A stretch of DNA of 64,000 bases, taken from the NCBI GenBank assembly GCA_006386115.1, contig VFIW01000084.1, positions 1 through 64,000 of the forward strand, in the 5' to 3' direction. Origin of the DNA: Globisporangium splendens (Eukaryota; Oomycota; Peronosporomycetes; Pythiales; Pythiaceae). Of the stretch, positions 33,767-42,967 are shown in pieces; position 1 is the stretch's first letter, and each line of letters starts with the position of its first letter. The position numbers were made by a program, and so were the translations under genes. The notes beneath the pieces were generated by a model that had not been told where the DNA came from, searched no databases, and was given only the letters and a program-made list of their open reading frames with translations.

Positions 33767-34742
33767 CTTCACTGGGAACGATACTGTGAGAAAACAGTGT
33801 ATGGAACAAATGAAGGCTAGTGACACCGAACAGAAGAAATGAACCCTCTGAGTTTGTATGGGTTACAGTATTGGCGGCTGTTCACTTTTCTCAGAAAGAT
33901 CTTCGGTAGCACTAGCGGAAGTTGAAGTCGCAGGATCACATCCCTGCTGTTAGAGACGTTTTGCTGATTCTACCGGCATATTGATAGTAAGAGGATAAAT
34001 AATTAGAGAATTGCAGAACTGCAACATCTTGTCATGAGAACATGTCGATTTCAACAGGAATACTTGACGATGCCTTTGCAGCCAATCAGTGACGCGATAT
34101 TTAGTTGAAACACAGTTTGATTGGCTAATAATTGTTTGTTCAGAATGGAGCCATTTTAATCCATGGAAAATGAGAATACCAGTCAATGTTTCTCACCCTG
34201 CTTTGCTTCAAATGCTCATCTCGAACTGCCATCTCCGACCCTCTTCTCAACGACTCGGCAGGTGTCTCACCTGCATTTGGTTCTTCCGTTAGCATGTGCA
34301 CTGCTGAGTGTTCCTGGTTGGTACGGAATCAATGTCCAGCAGACCATAGCGCCTGCGTTGACATGACGCACAAACGCCACTCAGTGCACATTCATCCAGC
34401 ATGACAACTTTTCTGCGTCATCACAGCGATTTCCAATGCGAGTCGCTCCTTGAATGGCACGCGTGACGTTGCCGTGCAACGAACCAATCGCGAGCCACAA
34501 CAGTGGTTCGTCACCAAGGACCAACACTCCGACGCAGCTTCAAGTGTGACAAGCTGTCGCAAAACAAGGTGAGGTGCTCTGATTCTGTATACGAGTGTAC
34601 CCTTGCCATACGTCGTCATGATGTGACGGACGCAGTGATTAGAGGAGATCATCTCCCTCTGCCCTTGCAGTTCGACCACCTTCCTGACTGACTGCGTCAC
34701 GATGGCGCGTCTACGGCGGCCGTGTGCATCCTACTTCCACTG
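33767..34742. other. Intergenic, nothing recognised
   Basis: No supported gene. A minus frame at 34700-34392 (MTQSVRKVVELQGQ) has no recognisable domain and is not counted. Confidence 0.45.
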
Positions 34743-34758
34743 TGTCATTCCTCTATTT
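34743..34758 (+). promoter_or_regulatory. Probable Inr/FPR core promoter
   Basis: TGTCATTCCTCTATTT matches 13 of 16 consensus positions, 77 bp before the ATG at 34836. Confidence 0.5.
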
Positions 34759-34835
34759 GACGCCACCAGCAGAGCTCACCTCAGAAGCCAAACGCTCCAA
34801 GCCCAGATCCCGAAGTCCAAGAGCTACTTACAGTT

Positions 34836-35975
34836 ATGGGCATTGACCACCCCCACCACCACCACAACAACGACGTACTGAGCGTCCCAATCGTCGACAT
34901 TGGGACCTTGATGGCCGCAAAGACTGATGCCGACGTCGACGCCACGCTGCGCGACCCCGCGGGTCCCTTCCAGACCACGATCGAGGCGCTGCGCTCGGCA
35001 GCAGTCGACTGGGGCTTCTTCTACATCACGAACCATGGCATCTCGCCGCAGCAGATGGAAGAATTCCAGACGGCGATGCGTGCGTTCTTTGCGCTGCCAC
35101 AGGAGATCAAGAACCACATTCGACGCACGCCGGACAACTCGCGCGGCTACTTTGACGGCGAGTTGACCAAGAACAAGGTAGACTGGAAGCAAGTGTTTGA
35201 CTTTGCGGGTCCGCAAGAAGACGGACCGCCTGATGAGACCGTGTACAAGCGTATGGGCAACGACCAGAACCGATGGCTCGACGAGGACATTGTGCCGGGG
35301 TTTCGTGAGACCATGACCAAGTACGCGGACCAGATGCAGCACATCTCGCGCCGCATCCTCATGCTCTTCGCGGTCACGCTCGGTGAGCGATTCGACTTTT
35401 TCGACCAGTTCTACCGCAACCCGCTCAAGGAATACGACCTGAACGAGGCCACAAAGGAAGAGGAGCTTCAGAGCTCGAGTCTCTTGCGGCTCAACTACTA
35501 CCCGGTGTCATCCGATCCAGCGAGCACCATGGGTGTGTACGAGCACACCGACCCGGGTGCGCTCACAGTGCTGCTTCAAGACGACAAAGTGGCGTCGCTC
35601 CAAGTCTTCCACCGCGGCAGCCAGCAGTGGCTGATGGTGCCGCCCATCGAGGACACGTTCGTGATCAACATCGGCGACATGGTGCAGATCTGGTCGAACG
35701 ACAAGTTCATCGCGCCACTGCACCGCGTGCTCGCGAGCGGCGCCAAGGAGCGGTACTCGGCGCCGTACTTCCACCACCCATCATACGAAGCGGCCGTGAA
35801 GCCCGTGATCGTGAACGAGAGCGAGCAACCAAAGTACCGTGCGATCACGTGGCGGCAGTTCATGACCGAGCGCGTCGCGGGCAACTACGCGGACTTTGGC
35901 GAAGAGATTCAAATCAGCCGGTTTCTAATCCACTACGATGACGAGAAGGAGCATAGCACTGGTGTAGTTCATTAG
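34836..35975 (+). CDS. 2-oxoglutarate/Fe(II)-dependent dioxygenase
   Basis: 379 aa, single exon, paralogue of the flanking genes. The N-terminus has a His-rich stretch (MGIDHPHHHHNND) that could bind metal or be neutral. DIOX_N: VPIVDIGTLM, DWGFFYITNHGI. Iron triad H237-x-D239 (YEHTDPGALTVLLQ, where the other copies have HHTD) and H296 (LHRVLASG); R-x-S in RYSAPYFHH. An acidic insert near residues 207-216 (NEATKEEELQ) differs from the paralogues. All catalytic residues are present, so it should be active. Confidence 0.92.
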   Translation: MGIDHPHHHHNNDVLSVPIVDIGTLMAAKTDADVDATLRDPAGPFQTTIEALRSAAVDWGFFYITNHGISPQQMEEFQTAMRAFFALPQEIKNHIRRTPDNSRGYFDGELTKNKVDWKQVFDFAGPQEDGPPDETVYKRMGNDQNRWLDEDIVPGFRETMTKYADQMQHISRRILMLFAVTLGERFDFFDQFYRNPLKEYDLNEATKEEELQSSSLLRLNYYPVSSDPASTMGVYEHTDPGALTVLLQDDKVASLQVFHRGSQQWLMVPPIEDTFVINIGDMVQIWSNDKFIAPLHRVLASGAKERYSAPYFHHPSYEAAVKPVIVNESEQPKYRAITWRQFMTERVAGNYADFGEEIQISRFLIHYDDEKEHSTGVVH

Positions 35976-36066
35976 AAACATGAACGAGTCGAACGAGTAT
36001 CTGCATTTACGTTCATTCAATTACAGTAATACGATCAAAATCAAACGCAAAAGTATCCTTTTGTAC

Positions 36067-37182
36067 TCACTCCTCCCATGGAATGTTGTCGGCATCACCG
36101 TGGATCCGGAAGCGCACGATCTGGATGTCCTGGCCGATGTTGGCGAAGTTGCCCTCGATCTTCTCGCGCACGAACGCAAACCAGTTCAGCGGTCGGTACT
36201 TTGGCTTCTCGTTCTCACCCACAACGATCGGCTCGATGACCGCGTCGTAGGACGGATTGTGGAAGAACGGCACCGAGTATCGCGACTTGGTGCTGCTCGC
36301 AAGTACGCGGTGTGGCGGCGCCACGAACTTGTCGTTCGACCAGATCTGCACCATGTCGCCGATGTTGATCACGAACGTGTCCTTGATGGGCGGCACAAAG
36401 TGCCACTCCTGACTGCCGCGGTGGAAGACTTGGAGCGACGCCACCTCATCGTCTTGCAGCAACACGGTCAGCGCGCCGCCATCGGTGTGATGGTACACGC
36501 CCATTGTGTTCTCTGGATCGGGAGACACTGGATAGTGGTTGAGTCGAAGCGAGCTCGAGTTGCGATGCACTGCTGGTAGCCGAAGTGGCTCAGCTCCATC
36601 GCTGTCCCCTGTGCCGTGGAAGAACTGGTCAAAGAAGTTGACGCGCTCACCCAGCGCTACCGCAAAGAGCATGAGGATACGGCGAGCGATGTGCTCTACT
36701 TGGGCATAATACTCGGTGATGGTCTTCTTGAAGCCTGGGAGAATCTCCTCAGCGAGCCACTGGTTCTGGTTGTTGACGATCACGCGTTTGTAGAGCGCTG
36801 CATTCGGCGGCGAGTCTTCCTGCGGACCCGTCAAGTCGAATACTTCCTTGCAGTCGAATTTGTTCTTCGTGAGCTCCTGGTCAAAGTAGCCGCGCGCGTT
36901 GTCTTGATGGCGTCGAACGGTGTTCTTGATCTCTTTCGGCAAGGCGAAGAACGAACGCACCACCGACCGAAAGACCTCGATTTGCTCGGATGGAATGCCA
37001 TGGTTGGTGATGTAGAAGAAACCCCACTCGGTCGCAGCGGCGCGGAGCTCGTCAATCGTGCCGCGGAATGGTCCTTCTGGGTCTTGTAGCGTGGCTTCGA
37101 CGTCGCGGTCGCTCTTGGCGCTCATCAGCGCTTCAACATCGATCACAGGCACCCCACAGACTTCTTTTCGACTGTTCCCCAT
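36067..37182 (-). CDS. 2-oxoglutarate/Fe(II)-dependent dioxygenase
   Basis: 371 aa, single exon. VPVIDVEALM and EWGFFYITNHGI at the N-terminus; iron triad H232-x-D234 (YHHTDGGALTVLLQ) and H291 (PPHRVLASS); R-x-S in RYSVPFFHN. It is convergent with the gene at 34836-35975 (92 bp between stops). The PPHRVL variant (LHRVL in the two first intact copies) groups it with the inverted pair at 37693 and 39734. An Inr/FPR site lies 38 bp upstream. Confidence 0.92.
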   Translation of the reverse strand: MGNSRKEVCGVPVIDVEALMSAKSDRDVEATLQDPEGPFRGTIDELRAAATEWGFFYITNHGIPSEQIEVFRSVVRSFFALPKEIKNTVRRHQDNARGYFDQELTKNKFDCKEVFDLTGPQEDSPPNAALYKRVIVNNQNQWLAEEILPGFKKTITEYYAQVEHIARRILMLFAVALGERVNFFDQFFHGTGDSDGAEPLRLPAVHRNSSSLRLNHYPVSPDPENTMGVYHHTDGGALTVLLQDDEVASLQVFHRGSQEWHFVPPIKDTFVINIGDMVQIWSNDKFVAPPHRVLASSTKSRYSVPFFHNPSYDAVIEPIVVGENEKPKYRPLNWFAFVREKIEGNFANIGQDIQIVRFRIHGDADNIPWEE

Positions 37183-37692
37183 TGTGGCTTGACAGGTTGG
37201 TGCTTTTGAAGTCGACAGAAAGTTGAAGAATGATCTCCAGAATCTGGTCTTCTTCTTTCATCCGCCGTGGTTTACTTGTGCTCAGAGGGCGAGGTGCGAG
37301 AAGCTTCGATCTGCATGGCGATCTGACACAGCGAGCCTGTTTGATGGCCGCGAAACGATGACATCGCGGCAGATCGCCACGTAATTGGCTGCGCTTGGCG
37401 CACTGTCATCTCACCGCCATTCTCGACTTTCACACTCACCCGCAGACATTATTCGAGACAGCGGATACTGTGACAGCATTCTACAGCTTCAAAGGATCCG
37501 TTCTTCTCACTCTCGTTACTATGTCCACCTCGACAGAGAGTCATCAGAGCTGGTGAAGGATTACGAACAAACAAAATCGTGTCAACTGCGTTCTTAGGTT
37601 AAGTTGGAGACGCAGGTGCAGAGCCTCAAGGGTGCTACCTCAATACGCATACACAGCACGCATTTCTCCTTTTATGACTACTCTGCCGCTTG
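37183..37692. other. Intergenic within the dioxygenase array
   Basis: Apart from the promoter at 37220-37235, only short frames are seen. Confidence 0.4.
37220..37235 (-). promoter_or_regulatory. Oomycete Inr/FPR core promoter
   Basis: The minus-strand reading GATCATTCTTCAACTT matches 14 of 16 consensus positions, 38 bp upstream of the ATG at 37182. Confidence 0.6.
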
Positions 37693-38826
37693 TTAAAGTG
37701 GAATCGGAGGCAACTCAAGGTCCGTGCTATTGGGGTCGTGGATGCGGAAGTGGCTGATCTGGATGTCCTCGCCAATGTTGTCGATGTTGCCTTCGATTTT
37801 CTCGCGGAGATACTCGTACCAGTTCAATGGACGGTACCTCGGTTTCTCGCTCTCTCCGATCACGATCGGCTCGACAACCGTGTTGTACGACGGGTTGTAG
37901 AAGTACGGCGCCGAGTATCGCGACTTGGAGCCACTCGCAAGCACGCGGTGTGGTGGCGCCACGAACTTGTCGTTCGACCAGATCTGCACCAGATCGCCGA
38001 TGTTGATCACGAACGTGTCCTTGATGGGCGGCACGAAGAGCCATTGCTGGCTGCCGCGGTGGAAGACTTGGAGCGACGCCACTTCATCGTCTTGCAGCAG
38101 CACCGTCAACGCGCCTGAATCTGTGTGGTGGTACACGCCCATGGTCTTCTCGGGTTCTGGAGCCACCGGGTAGTGGTTGAGACGAAATACACTCGAGTTG
38201 CGATGCACGGCGGGTCCTGTCGTCTGCTGCTGCTCGCTGATGGGACCACTGCCATGAAAGAACTGATCGAAAAAGTTGACACGCTCGCCCAGCGCCACAG
38301 CAAACAGCTGCAAGATGCGTCGCGCAATGTGCTCGACACTGTCATAATACGCGTTGATGGTCGCTTTGAAGCCCGGCAGCGTGTCTTCGTCGAGCCACTG
38401 GTTCTGGTCATTGATGATCAGGCGCTTGTACAACTCGGGGTTTGGCGGTGCGTCCTCATGCGGTCCCGTGATGTCAAACACTTCCTTCCAGTCCGTCTTG
38501 TTCTTCGTGAGCTCTTCGTCAAAGTAGCCTCGCGAGTTGTCTCGACGACGTCGGATCGTGTTTTTGATCTCTTTCGGCAATGCGAAGAATGCGCGCACAG
38601 CCTTGTGGGATTCCGCAAACTGCTCTGGAGGGATGCCGTGGTTGGTGATGTAGAAGAAACCCCACTCGGTCGCAGCGGCGCGGAGCTCGTCGATGGTGGT
38701 TTGGAAGGGTCCTTCTGAGTCTTGCAGCGTGGCTTCGACTTCGTGGTCGTTCTTGGCGCTCATGAGTGCGTGGACATTGATCACAGGCACTTTGAGCACT
38801 GGTTTATCTGGGGAATCGGCTCCCAT
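37693..38826 (-). CDS. 2OG/Fe(II) dioxygenase, inverted-pair copy A
   Basis: 377 aa, single exon. VPVINVHALM, EWGFFYITNHGI; iron triad H234-x-D236 (YHHTDSGALTVLLQ) and H293 (PPHRVLASG); R303-x-S305 in RYSAPYFYN. The protein equals that of the gene at 39734-40867 except for its last two residues (PL instead of SN). A short conserved upstream string (AGTTCCAAATCTTCC on the minus strand, near 38890) matches the promoter region of copy B, while the rest of the 5' and 3' flanks differ. Confidence 0.93.
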   Translation of the reverse strand: MGADSPDKPVLKVPVINVHALMSAKNDHEVEATLQDSEGPFQTTIDELRAAATEWGFFYITNHGIPPEQFAESHKAVRAFFALPKEIKNTIRRRRDNSRGYFDEELTKNKTDWKEVFDITGPHEDAPPNPELYKRLIINDQNQWLDEDTLPGFKATINAYYDSVEHIARRILQLFAVALGERVNFFDQFFHGSGPISEQQQTTGPAVHRNSSVFRLNHYPVAPEPEKTMGVYHHTDSGALTVLLQDDEVASLQVFHRGSQQWLFVPPIKDTFVINIGDLVQIWSNDKFVAPPHRVLASGSKSRYSAPYFYNPSYNTVVEPIVIGESEKPRYRPLNWYEYLREKIEGNIDNIGEDIQISHFRIHDPNSTDLELPPIPL

Positions 38827-40858
38827 GTCTCGGTGATATGTGATGTTTCTGGTGCTCTACTCTTGCGGATGTGGAGGAAGATTTGGAACTGGTGTAACTT
38901 CAAGGTCAAGATGCTTAATGCTCTCTTCTTGCGAGGGTGATCCCGTCATGGGTATCCTCATGCGCAATCTTCTCTCGAGAGGAGCGTAGGATGCACCATG
39001 ACGTGGGTTCCTGTAGCCAAGTGATTGGCTGCTCGAGATGAGCTCCTCGTTTTGCATACTGCCAGTGACCATACGTGGGTGCATAAAAGGTGTACTACAC
39101 ACAATCATTGCCAGACTGAGTGTCTGCGCGCAATCTGCTGCTGCTTCGGATGATTCCTCAGTGAGCCGCGGCACAGAAGCGCGGCGCGCGACCACAACGA
39201 CCAAGACGACAGAGTATTGGAGCGTGAAGAAGAAGACGGGAAGGGCGACCAACATGGCAGCAAGCAGGACATGATTCGCTTCGGGTTGGTGATGATTGGT
39301 GATGTACACCAAAGACAACTGCAAGTTGAGGTCTCCACAATGCTGAGCACTTGACTCGGGTATATGGCCCTAGTGCTGTGAGTGTCGACCAGCGAAACGA
39401 CCAAAGACGTACCCGTTTATGTACAAAGTGGTGATTCACAGTCACTCCCATTTCTAACTGCCAATCATTTGGCAACAGGAGCCCACGTCACAGAATGTAC
39501 CCATGTTCATAGGTCGTATTGGTTCTCATCAAAAGAGATTAGGATTGCGCTGTGGATGAATATGACGGTATCTTCTGGTTGCGGTGCAGTACGTCGACGG
39601 ACATGGTCGTAAGCACCTCTGACGATCCAGTCACTTCAACAACCCCCCAAGAGCAACGAACACAGACAAGCTTGTGTCATTTCCAAATCTTCCGCCTCCT
39701 GAAAACTCACAAGAATCGCCAAAAGAGTACAAGATGGGAGCCGATTCCCCAGATAAACCAGTGCTCAAAGTGCCTGTGATCAATGTCCACGCACTCATGA
39801 GCGCCAAGAACGACCACGAAGTCGAAGCCACGCTGCAAGACTCAGAAGGACCCTTCCAAACCACCATCGACGAGCTCCGCGCCGCTGCGACCGAGTGGGG
39901 TTTCTTCTACATCACCAACCACGGCATCCCTCCAGAGCAGTTTGCGGAATCCCACAAGGCTGTGCGCGCATTCTTCGCATTGCCGAAAGAGATCAAAAAC
40001 ACGATCCGACGTCGTCGAGACAACTCGCGAGGCTACTTTGACGAAGAGCTCACGAAGAACAAGACGGACTGGAAGGAAGTGTTTGACATCACGGGACCGC
40101 ATGAGGACGCACCGCCAAACCCCGAGTTGTACAAGCGCCTGATCATCAATGACCAGAACCAGTGGCTCGACGAAGACACGCTGCCGGGCTTCAAAGCGAC
40201 CATCAACGCGTATTATGACAGTGTCGAGCACATTGCGCGACGCATCTTGCAGCTGTTTGCTGTGGCGCTGGGCGAGCGTGTCAACTTTTTCGATCAGTTC
40301 TTTCATGGCAGTGGTCCCATCAGCGAGCAGCAGCAGACGACAGGACCCGCCGTGCATCGCAACTCGAGTGTATTTCGTCTCAACCACTACCCGGTGGCTC
40401 CAGAACCCGAGAAGACCATGGGCGTGTACCACCACACAGATTCAGGCGCGTTGACGGTGCTGCTGCAAGACGATGAAGTGGCGTCGCTCCAAGTCTTCCA
40501 CCGCGGCAGCCAGCAATGGCTCTTCGTGCCGCCCATCAAGGACACGTTCGTGATCAACATCGGCGATCTGGTGCAGATCTGGTCGAACGACAAGTTCGTG
40601 GCGCCACCACACCGCGTGCTTGCGAGTGGCTCCAAGTCGCGATACTCGGCGCCGTACTTCTACAACCCGTCGTACAACACGGTTGTCGAGCCGATCGTGA
40701 TCGGAGAGAGCGAGAAACCGAGGTACCGTCCATTGAACTGGTACGAGTATCTCCGCGAGAAAATCGAAGGCAACATCGACAACATTGGCGAGGACATCCA
40801 GATCAGCCACTTCCGCATCCACGACCCCAATAGCACGGACCTTGAGTTGCCTCCGATT
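37702..40858. repeat. Near-perfect inverted repeat of two dioxygenase genes
   Basis: Arms 38826-37702 (minus) and 39734-40858 (plus), 1,125 bp each, separated by 907 bp. Every block compared by eye is identical, including third codon positions. Identity begins at the ATG and ends nine bases before the stop codon: copy A ends CCGATTCCACTTTAA, copy B ends CCGATTTCAAACTAA. Flanks are only loosely related. Confidence 0.85.
38827..39733. other. Spacer of the inverted dioxygenase pair
   Basis: Divergent promoter region for copies A and B. The minus frame at 39324-38857 has no recognisable domain. Weak Inr-like element for copy B at 39675-39690 (TGTCATTTCCAAATCT, 12 of 16). Confidence 0.45.
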
Positions 40859-40867
40859 TCAAACTAA
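39734..40867 (+). CDS. 2OG/Fe(II) dioxygenase, inverted-pair copy B
   Basis: 377 aa, single exon, same motifs as copy A: iron ligands H234, D236 and H293, 2-oxoglutarate Arg R303. The frame is open upstream to an ATG at 39674 (MSFPNLPPPENSQ), but that ATG lies before the Inr-like element and the extension is absent from copy A, so 39734 is used. Protein ends ELPPISN. Confidence 0.93.
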   Translation: MGADSPDKPVLKVPVINVHALMSAKNDHEVEATLQDSEGPFQTTIDELRAAATEWGFFYITNHGIPPEQFAESHKAVRAFFALPKEIKNTIRRRRDNSRGYFDEELTKNKTDWKEVFDITGPHEDAPPNPELYKRLIINDQNQWLDEDTLPGFKATINAYYDSVEHIARRILQLFAVALGERVNFFDQFFHGSGPISEQQQTTGPAVHRNSSVFRLNHYPVAPEPEKTMGVYHHTDSGALTVLLQDDEVASLQVFHRGSQQWLFVPPIKDTFVINIGDLVQIWSNDKFVAPPHRVLASGSKSRYSAPYFYNPSYNTVVEPIVIGESEKPRYRPLNWYEYLREKIEGNIDNIGEDIQISHFRIHDPNSTDLELPPISN

Positions 40868-41627
40868 CTTCTGCTTGTAAAGAATACAATTATCAGCACA
40901 ATCTTGTCTAGTGTTGATGAAAGAAATGACTCAAATTAGACCTACCTGTCGATGCATTACGATGAAGAATTAGTCGAATGTATTGATGAGGCTAGCAATT
41001 GTGAGTTGATGTCTCTAATTGTCAAAAGTTCCGTGAAGCTCTGGTGCGTGGTGTTGGAGGGATGAAGCGTCTTCTCCGTGGAGCTTGCATTGAGCGCAGA
41101 CGTGTACGCCCTCAAACAAGCCGTTTTTATGAGAAGGTGTACCACCATCACTACAAATTTGCTGCGAGCGCGTTGAGCCTGTACTTTGTGAGGGATGAGA
41201 GCGATTGAAAGATGACAGCGATACGATGAGCCACTTGCGCGAGAGTAGCGGCATCGAGTCCCTGACTCCGTGGACGCTTGGTGATGATTACTTCGGATTG
41301 GACTTCATGCCGGGAAGCAAAGAAATGGTGAGACTTCCGTAGGCATTGATTGCTGCATTATTGACTCGTCAGTGTACCTGGGACGATTTAGGACACCTAG
41401 AACGGTGCTGTAGTTCTGCCAGGTGCAAGCAGAGGGCCACCAATGCTATTCCTTTCTTACATGAATGGTGTCTTGTATGCACTTTCATTACACAAGAATA
41501 CGAACTCAAATGCATCATCTGCACCACCTTGAAGCTTGCTGACTAAGTCCAATTGTTGCTCGCTGCAATGACCGAAATACGACCTAGAAAAGGGATCTGG
41601 TGTTTATCGTGGTTGTCAGTGCTCGCG
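40868..41627. other. Intergenic, nothing firm
   Basis: Short frames on both strands include Cys-rich bits (for example VCAQCKLHGEDA, minus, near 41090), but no frame is long or motif-bearing enough to call. Confidence 0.4.
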
Positions 41628-42477
41628 TCACCATTCGTCGCGAATGATCGGGAGCGAGATCGTGAGCGTTTGCTTCTTCGGATCCCATTTCGCGTGGCCG
41701 TCTTGGTGTCGCACAGGGTGAGGCAAGTAAAGAGACAATTTCCTGGGATATAGCAGAAGAAACACACAATTATCGGCTCGGTTCTGCTATCAACAGAGCT
41801 GTGAATTCGCTCACAGCCACAAGCAACTCCGCTCACGTACAGAGACGAAGACTGGAGCAGCAGCTTTTGCTTCTTCACGTCGAGCTCAATGTCGTCTTGG
41901 CGGTGGTTTGGGCACTCGATGCGCACGGCCATGGCTTCGCAATGCGCAGGCGACGGATCCTTGTCGCTGAGGCCGAGGAACACGTCCTCTGTCGTCACAT
42001 TCTGCTTGTACAGAATCTCAAAACTGCGTGAAGAAACAAGGGAGAGAGAGAGAGAGAGAATCAGCATTACTGATAGCAGCATTGTGGTCAGCATGGAGAG
42101 AGCCTTGCGTTGGACATACTTCGGCCGTGACCGCGTTTCGTACGCATCGTCGTCTGCGTCGTCGCTGGGTACTTCGTCCAAGTTCCAGATCAACCTTGGG
42201 TCCGCCGGTTTAATCTGTCCAATTGGCCTCGTCACTGCATCCATACATGACATGCGAAACGATGCATTAGAAACTATCCAGCACAACAGCACTGCTAGAT
42301 CTAACAAGCCATCTTTCTGCCTCCTCTCTCACCTTCTGGGGCGTTCGCAGCGCCACCGACGGTTGGCGGCGTGAGCTGCGCCAACTGCCGCTGCTCCTCG
42401 TACGCGTATTCACCGTACGCTTCCTGGTGACCGCTGATGAGCTCACTGAGCGCGAGAATATCCGCCGCGCCATCCAT
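41628..42477 (-). CDS. DNAAF6: DNAAF6/PIH1D3 axonemal dynein assembly factor
   Basis: Four exons (42477-42333, 42234-42120, 42023-41841, 41742-41628), introns 98, 96 and 98 bp, all phase-consistent; 185 aa. The head ILALSELISG is followed by an acidic linker (SDDADDDAYETR). The PIH1/CS part follows: FEILYKQNVTTEDVFLGLSD, IECPNHRQDDIELDVKKQKL, LSLYLPHPV and, at the end, AKWDPKKQTLTISLPIIRDEW-type sequence, which is the family's C-terminal signature. DNAAF6 works with HSP90 and R2TP-like complexes in the cytoplasm to pre-assemble outer and inner dynein arms. No single frame covers the gene; the last exon is read only after splicing. Intron 2 has a CT-rich tract next to its acceptor. Confidence 0.88.
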
Positions 42478-42967
42478 ATGCGTCTTGCTGCCTTCTTGGT
42501 CTTGCCTTGGACGCTTCTGTACCTAGAGAGGCAAAGTGGCCGGGTCGCTATCTAACTCCCTAGACTGTGTCTTTTCACGACCTCACGTCCTTTCAAGCAA
42601 GGTCTGCTGAGTTTGGACTCAGGTACGCGCAGCGAATGGCACCTCTTCAACTCAAACAAGCCAAGTCCCCATTGCATGCATGTCAAGGAAACGAGTCACC
42701 TGACATTGTCGTGGCTTCGTCCCTCGCGCTTTGTTGCACCCACTTCCTTAAGTCGAGGGCGTATCAAGCGTAGTTTCACTCAGATGCTCCATTTGAAAGC
42801 GTGTGTTCTATTTCGGACCCGCTCCTCAGAAACAACTTTGGGCTCAACTTTTTCATTTCGAGCGTGCTGTGAGTTCCTCTTGCGATCGAATCGCCTCGCT
42901 CGTTGTCCTACGAGGCTACCACATCGCTTTCGTTCGAGTCATCTTCTCACTGGAGCCGTGGAGCATC
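42478..42967. other. Divergent promoter region
   Basis: Between DNAAF6 (-) and the LRR/EF-hand gene (+), both probably flagellar, so they may share control. No strong Inr/FPR match found. Confidence 0.4.

Noticed and set aside
40957..41546. Cys-rich short frames as a zinc-finger gene
   Set aside because: Frames are short, on both strands, with no regular Cys/His spacing.
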